Of a DNA stretch of 64,000 nt, positions 35,288 through 46,300 are shown piece by piece; positions within the stretch are counted from its first letter, which is position 1, and each line of letters starts with the position of its first letter. The notes below the pieces were generated by a model. It made no database searches. It had not been told where the DNA came from and saw nothing but the letters and a program-made list of their open reading frames with translations. This DNA is from Myoxocephalus aenaeus (Eukaryota; Chordata; Actinopteri; Perciformes; Cottidae), in contig JBAMJR010000187.1 of NCBI GenBank assembly GCA_038501785.1, positions 626,501 through 690,500 of the forward strand, in the 5' to 3' direction. The translations under genes were made by a program, and so were the position numbers.

Positions 35288-38200
35288 AAAAGTGATCCTG
35301 TTACAAACAGCAGGTTTTCAATAGATTCGTTATTATATGGCTATGACTCCAAAGGCTGTTGGATATATTTCAGCTAACTGACCATGTTAAAAGCGTGGTC
35401 AAATCGGCTCCTCTTTCGATTCCAATTCGCAAGCTTCAGGCTCTATAGCTGTACATCTGGTTTTCTGGCTTAAAGCTTCGCAAAAATGTATTTTCAATGT
35501 ATTGCAGAGGTTCTTCTGAAAGAGTAACTCCGGCTGAAAATTGATTCCGATTCATGAAATTTGGGGAGAGTTGGAAAAACAAAAAAAAACCCCTGTTCTT
35601 GTGAAGTATTATGAAACCCACTTTATGAGGAAGATGGATAAGCAGAGGCTTGATCATGTACTTCCTGACAGCTGATTCACATTAGCGCTTTCTGCTCTGT
35701 GAGTCTGAGTGGATAGGCAGGGCTCATGAATATTGTGCTGCTGCCCATTCAAATTTAAGTGTACTGTAAATGTGGTGCTTGATAACATACATGTATTGGT
35801 TAACACGACTGGTAAAGGTCTCTGAAATCAATCAATCAATTACTTAAACTCAAAATTAGGAAACATGTAACATTTGTTTTTACTGTTCCTTTGCAAACAT
35901 TCTTGCCTGTAGGCGATCGTGAAAGTATATCTGAGGATATCTCATGTTACCTGGCCACAACGTTTGTCTTGATGTTGGCAAGAGTTTTACAATTTAGCTC
36001 ATTTGACCGCCCAACTGAGAAATGCACCAATTCTAACAACATATTTTAAATAGCCAGCACTCCAACTTGATATTTACAACTTGTTTTGGCCTCCATAGTT
36101 CTGGCCTGCAGGTTGCAAGGTGATCTCTAAGAGTCCAGAGGAAGAAAAACCTCATCTATAATTCTGTACACCTCAGACTGGTCGAGTGAACTGAACCTTG
36201 CATCTGCCAACTATAACTGATGATAGATTAGCATACACATAAATACTTGAATATTTCAGAGACAATTGCCAGCTTTATTTAATAGACTTGAGGAAGGTTT
36301 TTTGTTGTTGTTTTGTTTTGTTATCACAAAAGGAAAGTTAATTACTGTAAGAAAGAAGGTAATCCACACTTACTGCTGGATGTTCAACAGTAAAACAATC
36401 TGCATTAAACTTTAATTGAAAGGAAAAGAAGGCTTTCAAGATCAGACTTAACACAACTGAGAATAAACCTTAAAAGAACCAAAGTAACAAATGGAATAAT
36501 AAAAATATGTAAAAATGTATTTCCTGTAGTTTGGACCATCAGGACACCAACATGCATTAGTCCATGCTGCAGAAAGACAGAAGGAATGCAGTTATTTAAG
36601 TAAATGTCAGGTCAGCCAACCAGGACCAGCTGGCCTTTTAAAACAGTGAATACATTGCATTGGAGATCCAAACCTGGAACAAAAAGTGCTGGGAATAAAA
36701 GGTGAATATCTCCAACTGCAAAGTCACTGCGTACTGAAGGGAAGGTAGAGTTTCTGTTAGATGGCACCATATGGATAATCTATCAAAGGGGGACTTAATT
36801 GGAAAAATAAATCACACCCCTCATGTTGGTAAAATAAAATCCCCTTTAGCTGTAATGATTCATAGAGGACGTGTATGACTTTGCAGTTGTGCAAAGTTAC
36901 GGTTTTTTTGTGTCTAGTGTGGATGCGGTCACGTTCATCATATCCCATAGATATACTTCTGTAAATCTTTTCTTTTATGCCATTTCTTATCCCAGTAGCC
37001 ACAAATCATTTGCACCTCTTCTATGCCGTGCGAGTGACGTTTCTTCAGCTTCTCAGTGTTTAGTTTCGCTGCAGCCGGAAAACTTAAATGAAGTGGGAGC
37101 ACCTGGGAGTGAATGTCTATCCCAAAATAAGAGGGCTTTGGCATTGATCGGGGTTACTGGTGCATGCAGAAGAGAGTGCACTTTGGGTGCCACAAAAAAA
37201 GTCCTTCCTGAGACAAGAATGAGCCCTTGAACAGGTTTAATGGGTTTGTAAGCTGGTAGCATTGAAGTCATTCTCTAATGAAACATCACCACTTTAGACA
37301 ACAAACATAAAGCGATGGTTATTCTGGGATGTTTCTCTGCTTCTTGTTGTAGATCTGCTAACCAAGCTTTGTGCGAGAGGGTGAAGGAAACTTAAAGAGC
37401 AGTGTCTTGTTCCAGAAACATTGCCTGAGGGTACAGGTTTGTCAGCTTTGATGCCGTCTCTTTATCGTTACTCCGATAGAGAAAGAAAATATACAGTATA
37501 AGCTTTGATGTCACACAGCCCACACCTGCCTCACAACTCCACAACCAAATGCAAATCTTCAGATCTATAAAATGCCATTTTAAATGTCATGTGCTTGCTC
37601 TGTAGCTGTATTTGTTCATTAACTCCTGAGTTGGGAAAATTGGGTCAACAACTCCCTTTCTCAGGAGTTCATTTTACTTTGTTACAGACTTTTAAATGCC
37701 TTGACATTTAATTAAATACTTCCCCCACAAAACGACCATTGGAATATAAATTCCTCCCTCTGTATTACCTTAAATTATTGAATCTTTCTCTCCCAGGCCA
37801 CCATGGTGAACGAAGAATCAAAAACCGGAGGAATGTCTGAGGGCCGCGTTTAACTAAAGCTAAACTTTATTTAACCATCAATTTATGAACTCTCGCACAA
37901 CTGGTGCAGTACAATCCAAGTCTCATTTATCCAATCATTTGATATTTCCAGAACACAAGCATCTTCACTCAAGCCGTACTATTTAAAACCCCTTCAGACT
38001 CCTCCGGACTCACACGGACAAGTCGCCTGCCTACGCAAGTACAAGTTTATACAGAAGTCTTTTAATTGCTACGGTTTTAGTGAAGATGCATGTTTTGGGG
38101 CAAGTAGTGAGCAAACAACTGGATAGATGAGACTTGGATTATACTGCACAGGTCATGTGAGAGTTTGGGAAAGTTTTGATATAGTTTTCCTGTTTACGTC

Positions 38201-39777
38201 AATTCATCCAGAGTTTCCTCTGTTTTTTTATTCCTAGTTCACCGTGGAGGCATGCCAAAAAAACGAATATTTTCCTCACAATTTCAAGGTGACACCGGGT
38301 GAGAACTGAACAGATGGTCATTTTGTGGGCGAAGTATTCCTTTTAAAAAGTGAATATTCTGCTTCTTGGCGGAGTTTTATGGAAGCAGGTGAGACAGGCC
38401 TGCAGATTGTTTCAGTTTTCAGTCGTAGTCTGGAAACAGGCGTGAACCTCGTGGTCAGAATGTAACCTGACATTGGGGAGATGCCTTCACCTTCAGACTA
38501 AATCCATCCACTGAGCGCACATACATACCACTCTGGAATGATATCTGATCCCACGGATTTTAAAAGTCTAAAACAAGAAGCACATAGTCTAAGTTTATGT
38601 GCTGAAACAATAAAACAATTAAGCGATAGGTAAAATTGTTTGACTCATATGTTAAGCCCAGCATTATATATCCTTTACAATCAAACTAAAAATAATAAAT
38701 AACTACTAGTTGCTGCCATTGAAACATCTAGAACTGCTCTCGTTTAAAACAGCTCAGTTTATAAGACTACCGAGTTATTTACAACAGTATGGCATTTGTA
38801 TAAAAAATTCACTGTTCAGCATTAAATGTCAGCCTAGGTTTTAAGATGTTTTTATGACTGTAGAGTGTTTTCAGGGTCTCTGTATATTATGCCATGCACT
38901 CCACCGGGATGGACTCCTGTGCCACTCCTCCTTCTACCATCAGTAAAGAGAGAGCTTTCGCCTTGGGGTGATAATGCGAGTAGCACTTTGAAATATTCAA
39001 CAAGGTATTTTGTGCCCTGCTGAGCTAATGCTGCAACCCCAGAGCCTTAGATAGATGGGATTGTTGGAGCAATGGGCTTGCAGGAAGACTCTCGTAGTAA
39101 GGCCACATGTGGCGCTAACAACAGTGGAAAAGCTCTGTCCACATAGCAGACACTGACGAGGGGCAGTCTTTCAGACTCAGCATGTCGGGCCTATGGAGGG
39201 CTATTTTACCGTACAAAAATCTATTGTGCCCCTAATCTCTGAAAGTGCTGACATGCTTTGTGTTCTGTATTATCTTTCGCTGTCCGGGATCTAACCAAAG
39301 CATTAAATCTGGGGCTCGTTCAGGAATCTATGTACATATCTGGTTAGAGCAACAGTCAGCCAGCAGCCGCACATGTCAAGGCTTATCCGCACAAGCCAAT
39401 GCAAGCGGAATATGTGAAGTGTGCTTCTTTAATTTGTTAGATTTTTATACGATAGATAAGCATGCCATATGTGCTGTGCTACTAATTCATAATTAAAAAT
39501 TAAGGTTGGAATCCTCCTGCATATTAACACTATGTTGAATCTTCATAAGATACTTAAGATATTTAAATCATATTTTACGATAATATTAAAATATCTCCTC
39601 GCTGTCTCGCTGTTTTTTATCAGATTGATAAAAAAAAAAAAAAAGAGAGATTTTACAGGTTCACAATGGAAATTCCCTACTCAGCTACATCATGTGGTTG
39701 TTCTCAAGGGTGGCAGGAGAGAAACTCTCTTTAGACTACACCATGCAAATGTGGGATGGGAAGAAGCTGCAGTATGT

Positions 39778-39802
39778 GGGGGGGGGGGGGGGGGGGGGGG
39801 GG
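39778..39802 (+). repeat. G25 run
   Basis: Twenty-five consecutive G on the plus strand, able to form a G-quadruplex. Confidence 0.92.
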
Positions 39803-40744
39803 ACTGGAAACACACTGGAAACACGCATCAGTAGCTGAGAATCCTTCACAAAAACAACAACCAATAAACCACAAATCTATTGTATATCTCTGGAATGTGT
39901 ATGCAAACTCTCAAAGTAGCCAGTAAACTATCATCAGTATCTGTACGGCTATAAATTCTGCATTCATACACCGATATAATAAAAAGATTTAAATTGTTTA
40001 TTACATGGTTGGTAACGAAGTAAAGAAGACACAAAAGGCTGACTGCCGATGTAAAAGCTCTACTTTGAAGAGCACACGGGACGCTGACCTTCTCTTGATT
40101 TTCCGAGCGAAGAGGTTAATACTTTGGTCCTTTACTTTAAATACAGCCATGCAAAGACACCAGACAAATAACCATTTTCTTTCCAGGCTAACAGGCTGTG
40201 AGGCGCAGACTGGAAATTCTTTCTTTCCCCCGCTTTCTTAAAAGGGGGGATGGGGGATACTATTTGATCGTAGCAGAAAAAAGAAAATCTGATATGTAAA
40301 ATAGGGGTGAGGGCTTAAGCCTGGATTTCAAGCCAGAGTTAGGGGGTGAAAAAAAGTACAAAGAGGAGAGGCCAGCCAAAGGGCGTAAACTATTCAACTG
40401 TTGTCAGTTGCCATTAAAAAGAACTCACCATGAAGTCTGGGTCAAATAATCACACCAACACACAAAAGGTCTTTTACAACTGCTTGTGTTTTTGTCTACT
40501 GGAGCACAACGTTACTCTTCATGCAACTTTTTCTTACATATTTAAGTAGCCTACCCGCATAATCAATAAAGCAAGTTTCACAGACATGGATCATCATCTT
40601 GTCCAGCAAGAATGATAAAGAGTGTGGCGCATAACGAATTAAACTGACAGTCGATTGGTTGAATGCCCGACTTGCTAAAAACCTCTCTCCTTGAGCCAAA
40701 CACAGTGTTACTGCTTAGAATACATGCTGCACCGTCCCAAAAAA

Positions 40745-40799
40745 GAAGAAGAATAAAGCAAAAACAGAGTCTCCCTCTGTTTTTGCTTTATTCTTCTTC
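40745..40799. repeat. perfect inverted repeat, 25-bp arms, 5-base loop
   Basis: The arms 40745-40769 and 40775-40799 are exact reverse complements around TCTCC. The left arm begins GAAGAAGAATAAAGC and ends AAAAACAGAG. No terminal target duplication is visible, so it is not an obvious MITE. Confidence 0.96.
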
Positions 40800-40937
40800 G
40801 TCTGACTCTTCGAACCAACGTCCCGCTGTTCTTTCAATTCCACAGTAAAACACTCTCAATGGCTGTCAGCTGTGTGCCAGTGTGTGTCTTTTACGGTAAT
40901 GTGAATCACGAGGGAACAAACTAGCGATTCCTCATTG

Positions 40938-40959
40938 GTGTGTGTGTGTGTGTGTGTGC
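40938..40959 (+). repeat. (GT)11 microsatellite
   Basis: Eleven GT units. Confidence 0.9.
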
Positions 40960-42169
40960 TTGTGTGACTGAGTGAGAGAGAGTTCACATATGATCTCATT
41001 TGCCACATGCACTTCCACTGTTGGCTGAAAAAAAACTTGCACTATGACAACACGCTGATAACCTTTTTGACACTCGTCTAGCAACAGAGGAGACTTGTAC
41101 TCCCAGCATCTTCCGTGTGGCGAGGTGTGGGACTTGACCTTAGGTGAATAGCTAAGGTAACACAATGCTCTTTGAATCTTGTGGGGTTTTTTTTCAGTTT
41201 TTGCCAGATTTAAATAGGGGGATTAAATTAAACTAAATGTTCTATTCCCCTCGAAATAGCATTGCTCAAACTGAGATTAAAGTGACAGTTCAAGTACTGG
41301 GTTAGTAGAAATAGAAGTTGAAGAATGAGCAAAAGGCTTTAGGTTGTACAAAATGTGCATTTCAAACAAGACCTACTTTTTAAACCAAAGTGGGACATGG
41401 CAATGCATATGTCTATAAAACATGAGTGAGTTAGAATGCCTTGCGAATTAAGCATTCTAAAAAGAGTGCTGCATTAGGGAAGGTAATGTGACTTTTTTCT
41501 TCTTTTTCTTTTTAATTAGCTTCCGGGGCAATAGAGGTGAGCCCATCTTGTCCTAAAAGTAGGTAGGTTATTCCTGCACACTGTGCGCAGTCACGGTACA
41601 CGTTACCAGAAACGCCCCTGCTTAAAATGCAGATTAGGGTAATTAAATATGGCGTTTGTTTCAATGTAGCGAGTGAGCGTGAGGGTAAAAGGTAAGCTTA
41701 TCTTGTGGGAGCGGACAGTCGGGCTCTCCGCCCCTCGTCGACCTCGCATTCCGGAGATTCCCACACTCATTTCTTAAGCTCACCTGCATGTCCCTCCGCC
41801 ACTTAGCGGCACGCTTTCAAGGGCAACATCAGAGAAAAGTGGGGCTTTTTATGGCCACCGGAAAAACTAACGCCGAAACAGTTTCTGCACGCGAGCCAGC
41901 CAAGTTTTCATCCCAAAGACTCGAGGGTCCCTCAGAGGTGTGCGTTTGCCGTTTGCTGGCGATGACTCGGTCACAAGATCAAGATTAGCGTAGTATTAGA
42001 TGTTCTCCCGCTGTGGAGAAGCCGAAAGAAGTTTGCCTTCTGCCACACGAACGCACACAAAAAGCGAACGCGTTCTTTGCAGTGGGTTCAATACTTTGAG
42101 TTCAAGTATGTAGCGGTAGTCCAAACCCTCCTGCCTTGCGCACAGATGCTTTTATTTTTTCCTTACGTT

Positions 42170-42193
42170 CCCCCCCCCCCCCCCCCCCCCCCC
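42170..42193 (+). repeat. C24 run beside the pkp4 promoter
   Basis: Twenty-four consecutive C. In the pkp4 transcript this is G24, about 55 bases past the putative exon 1 donor, with G-quadruplex and R-loop potential. Confidence 0.92.
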
Positions 42194-42248
42194 AATTATT
42201 CTGCAGTTAGTGAAAGAGCGGGGAGGGAGGGGGGGAGCAATTAAATAC

Positions 42249-42430
42249 CTTTGGAGGAGTGTTGTTCCGCTGGCTGAGCTGCGAGGAGGATCTACATCGG
42301 AAGATGTAACTTCATCGGTAAAGTCCCGTCGTTTAGTCCCATGCATGTGGAAGAGTGAATCGCGCATCCATAGTCGGAAAGAAGAAGACTGCCCTTTCAC
42401 TGTTCCCTGCTTCCACCAGCAGTCCCAGGC
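42249..42430 (-). other. pkp4: probable pkp4 untranslated exon 1 (start approximate)
   Basis: This stretch is inferred to be the pkp4 first exon. It sits in a CpG-containing, promoter-like segment directly opposite ccdc148 exon 1, and on the minus strand it ends at a usable donor, AAAG|GTATTT (42249/42248). No pkp4 coding sequence is present, which fits a start codon in the next exon at 26539. The stretch contains short upstream reading frames, including a 12-codon frame beginning MDARFTLPHAWD. The transcription start is a guess, and another donor may be used. Transcript 5' ends would settle this. Confidence 0.45.
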
Positions 42431-42565
42431 AATGCGAGCGAGCGTGCATGACGTCAGTGGGAATGTGGGAAACCAATGCGTACTCCTGATTGGTCGCGAC
42501 GAGAGAAAGGGGCGTTTCATGTGATGTTTGCATTGCGGAGTTGGCCAATAACAGACGAGATGATA

Positions 42566-42579
42566 GTTTCCGTGGTTAC
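42566..42579 (+). promoter_or_regulatory. X-box-like (RFX) motif in ccdc148 promoter
   Basis: GTTTCCGTGGTTAC has the inverted-half-site layout of an RFX X-box (GTTNCC, two-base spacer, GGNAAC), with one mismatch in the right half and G in place of A in the spacer. It lies about 40-55 bases before the ccdc148 exon 1 donor. X-boxes near transcription starts are typical of ciliary genes. The match is imperfect, so the call is tentative. Confidence 0.35.
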
Positions 42580-42620
42580 AAATTTTTGTCAACTGTACAA
42601 GAGCGGAGAGATTGCACAAG
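42580..42620 (+). other. ccdc148: probable ccdc148 untranslated exon 1
   Basis: The exon is inferred to end at the strong donor ACAAG|GTAAAC (42620/42621), just downstream of the CCAAT boxes. It contains no ATG. Read in frame with the ATG at 43276, the sequence meets a TAG at about 42563-42565 with no methionine in between, so translation should begin in the next exon. The 5' limit is approximate. Confidence 0.5.
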
Positions 42621-43273
42621 GTAAACTGGGGTTCAGTGGGTTAATATAGTATCACCTGCATCGTAAATACGCGCTACTTGTCGTGTGGTTGTTGGTATTT
42701 ATTTATATTACGAGACTCTGTTGAACTCACCAGTGTTTCCGTTCAGAATATTAGTCACAATAATATTCGTCAGGACCGACTGACGGCAACATCATACACC
42801 TTCTCATCCGTCACATCTGCCTTTTTGTATTTGGGTGTATAAGTTTGTGTGCTATTATTGTTGAACTATAGTAGGGCTGCAGCTATCTGCTATTATCATT
42901 ATTATTGATTATGTTCTACTTAATTGAGTAACATTTCTGTTGATTTAGCTAGTTGAGTAGTTTTAACGTGACTTGCTTGATTTGTCCAAACAAAAGTAAA
43001 GTATTCAAAGGGAGGGCTTTCCCTTTACAATCACAGAGGACACTAAAATGTGTTACAGTCGACTGATTATGTCATGCAGACCTTGGTGGCAAAGTTTGTT
43101 TTTTTGATAGGCTTTCTTGCTTTGGGCTTTTAGCTTCCTGTTAATCATTTGAGTGTCCCCACTGAAGTTACCAGTGACGGTGAAATGTTGTCTTTCATCA
43201 ACAGGTTTTGCACAACCTCTGTATTCATGTCTTTATTGTGCAGGCACTAATGCATAGTAATAGGGCTCTGCAG
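42621..43273 (+). other. ccdc148 intron 1
   Basis: No coding sequence seen. The part at 42872-42965 begins AGGGCTGCAGCTA and looks like a decayed copy of a common teleost DNA-transposon end; this is weak evidence. Confidence 0.4.
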
Positions 43274-43330
43274 TGATGAGTGGAAGGGATCTGCAGACGT
43301 TCATTACAAGCTACAGAGCAGAAGATGTGG
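43274..43330 (+). CDS. ccdc148: ccdc148 exon 2, start codon
   Basis: The acceptor is CTCTGCAG at 43266-43273. Two untranslated bases precede the ATG at 43276-43278. The exon encodes MSGRDLQTFITSYRAEDV plus one base, and ends at donor GTGG|GTAAGT (43330/43331). The leftover G joins the next exon's AA to make Glu. The longer open frame that starts at 43280 is in another frame and is a shadow. Confidence 0.85.
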
Positions 43331-46300
43331 GTAAGTCAGCATCAACTAGGTCTGAAACATCGCTGTCTTGTGACATGGTTGCCCATTGATCTGTTAAACA
43401 GATTTGACCTTTTAGTCCCCAAGTTGAATTGGTGTCAAGTCTTTGATGCTTTTGTTAGAGGCAGCATTGCCATGTATTTATTCACCTGTCTCGTTGAATC
43501 ATAGCTAAACTACAACAAAAAAATGTCTTTACTTCTATTTATTTCGAGGCTGAAGTCAGCAAAAATACTTTACTTCAGACATAGAGAGTGATGGGATTTT
43601 CAACGATTGAAATTATCCTCATACAGCCATATCATTTGCTTTCATCCATGCAGAAAAACTGACATTGCGAATGAAATATGGTCTTGGCAGCTCAAAGTAC
43701 AAACCGGCTGAATACAAAGGACTTCAAGCCATTGTTGATGCCAAACGCCTGGAGTCTCATCTAATTGGATTAAAGGTACATTTTGATTGTTATCAATATT
43801 GTGCCTGTGCTTAAAACAGCAATGTTATTATAAAATCCATTCTTGTGTCATTTAATGACAAGGTGATTCAACAGGAAACAAAGAAGAACAACACAGAGAT
43901 AGAAACATTTGTGTTCTTTCCCGAGAGCAAACAGTCCTCATTACCCACCACAGGAAGAGCTTGAACTGACAAAAACCTGATTTTAATGTGAGGTGATAAA
44001 ACAGCATGTCTCCAATAGTGGTAAATAGTGCAATTTCCTTCTGTTTTTCTCTACCTTTCATTCCTCTCTTTTACACACCACATACTATAAAGGGATTTCA
44101 TTCCATATATAAAAAAAAAGAAGCATTGCATAAGCTTTACAGTTTGTCTCACAACATGAAACAGAGCAACAATATCACTGCCATACACAATAGCGTTGCC
44201 AGGTTCATAAATATTCATTTGGTTGCACGGTGTTTCTATAAAATTGTTTGAAGTTCATAGTCGTCTCACTCTGAGAAGAGCAAAAAGTTGATGCTAGGGG
44301 GCAGTGGAGATAAGGCTGTTAGACCTGCGGTGTTTTAATTGGTAAACTGTGGCAGAAGCCTTTTAGTATCATTATGGTTGCCTGTGGCTTCCTCCAACCC
44401 ACTCTGCATAACTCAGATAAGACCTGCTATGTTCACATTTGGTTGTCTGCTGAAAAGCTTTCTGAGCATCTCCCATTGGTGATGTGGCTGAGGTGGAATA
44501 AATGACCATGAGTCATCTTAAGCGGGATCATTTTTTGCTCCCTAGAAAGGGACCGGCAGCGTTACTAAAACATAGTTTTCCCTATCGATACAATTTTTTT
44601 TCTCAGCATTATTGTAAAAAATAAATAAAAATCATGTCCACACCAATTCTCTGAATGAGAACCATCACACCTTTTCGTTGAGATACAAAAGGCCTTTCCA
44701 TGGAATACACTTCAACACATCACAACATGAAACGCACAGGTGTAAATAATCAAATTTATTGCGGGTGGATTTAATTTAGCTGCTGCAGTTTTAGGGTCCT
44801 GAGCTGTGAGTGAAATCACTCCTTCTTTGCTACATAATTCACTATATTTACCCTTCGTCGAATGCTGAGTAAGAGATTTTTTATAGTGTCCTGAAAAATA
44901 TGTCCATGGCAGGTGCTTTCTATAGATGTGAAAACCAACAGTCTGACAACAATATACCCGTCTGATCACACAACCTATTATGCAGGGAGCAGTAAATGAG
45001 TGAACAATAGAATGGTGCAATCATTAATGTGTTTAGTAACACCTGGGCTTTTATGACAAGCAGGGAGAAAGTGAAAATGAATAAAACATAGTCTACTGTT
45101 ATACAATAGGGGAGAGACATTCTCTACAGTCAAGTACAGACAAAACAAAATCATGTGTTAATGCTTTATGGTCCTCTAACTATCAGTGGAGCTCCATGAT
45201 TTAGTTTTATAAAAAATGTTTTACTTTCAACTCTACACTTTTTTTATTTATCTACGTCAAGGTTGTGATTGACTCATAATAAATATCTGAAAGGCACCAA
45301 CATCTGACCGTAAATTTACAAAGGCTGGATTAAGAGATTAGATTAAAAAAAGAGATATAAAATGGTGTCATATGCATTACAATGTGGATTGTCAAAGATA
45401 TGAATATGGGAAATAGAGGCATACATTTTCTCCAAATCTATTGTATACAAATAAAATGTAATGCCCATTAAAAGGTTGGATGTGTGGTGTAATAGTCAAT
45501 ATAAAATAGATATGGTTGGATGGTAATAGATTAGTTTTATTTGGCACAGCGAGACTAGAAATCAGCTGATGTAAATTTAGCTTTAAGCATAGTTTCTGTA
45601 CTCCACCGGAGTTTATTAGACGGCCAACGCAAATTAACATCACCTACAATACATGGCCTGGAGGAGGCATGGGATGACCTCAATTTGGCCTTTTTCTTTA
45701 AGAGCAGCACTAGTTTCAGATTGAACCCTATAGATTCCTAGAACTGTAAAATGGGAGTCACCTTGATGGCAAATGCAACAAAAGCAGTAGCAACTTGAAA
45801 TGCAGATAGTCAGTCACAACATAAATTAACACCCTTACTCCTTTTGATTTCCTATTAACGTGAAGTTGATTGTACCCGCATATTAGTTATTTGAGATATT
45901 CTTTTGTACAATTATCTGAGCCAGTGGACTGTGTATAAAAACACTGATAGAGGATAATAATTTGCTTCATGGAAAAAATGTCTGATAGAGGGCCTTGTTC
46001 TTTCATGATGAAAAGGGAAAACAAATGAGATTAGATTAAGACCTCTACCTCACCCGCCTCTCCTAACAACATGCCTCATGCATGTCATGCATGTCACGCA
46101 TGTTTCTACTTGATTATTTTAATTTGCCGCTGTTTATTTTGCTTTCATGCTTTAACAGTGATACTGTCAAATACTCTCAAAGACACAATTTTAACAAAGG
46201 CTGAGGAAAAAGCCTGTATAAAAATACCCCTTATAGGCAGAGAGGAAGGGAACTTATCCGTGGCTATATAGGATCAAAAAATGACGTTTTTTTGTTTTAC

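Larger units (their letters stand above)
26545..42248 (-). other. pkp4 intron 1
   Basis: This is a 15.7-kb intron between the inferred untranslated exon and the first coding exon. It holds (CA)n tracts at 26649-26668, 26799-26868 and 27959-28039, a (TC)23 tract, C18, G25 and C24 runs, a 25-bp-arm hairpin (40745-40799) and a transposon-like fragment near 30.93-31.08 kb. No coding sequence is recognisable on either strand. Confidence 0.55.
42430..42620. promoter_or_regulatory. putative bidirectional pkp4/ccdc148 promoter
   Basis: The segment lies between the two divergent genes. It contains a perfect CRE (TGACGTCA, 42449-42456) and three CCAAT boxes: CCAAT at 42473-42477, the reverse motif ATTGG at 42489-42493, and CCAAT at 42545-42549. 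CpG dinucleotides cluster around them, and no TATA box is seen. Multiple CCAAT boxes with a CRE and no TATA are typical of divergent housekeeping-type promoters. The head-to-head arrangement with ccdc148 exon 1 ending at 42620 supports shared use. Activity is inferred, not shown. Confidence 0.6.

Noticed and set aside
42152..42619. 155-codon minus-strand open frame through the promoter
   Set aside because: It starts from the ccdc148 side, crosses the promoter and ends in a G run (GGGGGGG), so it is a compositional shadow.
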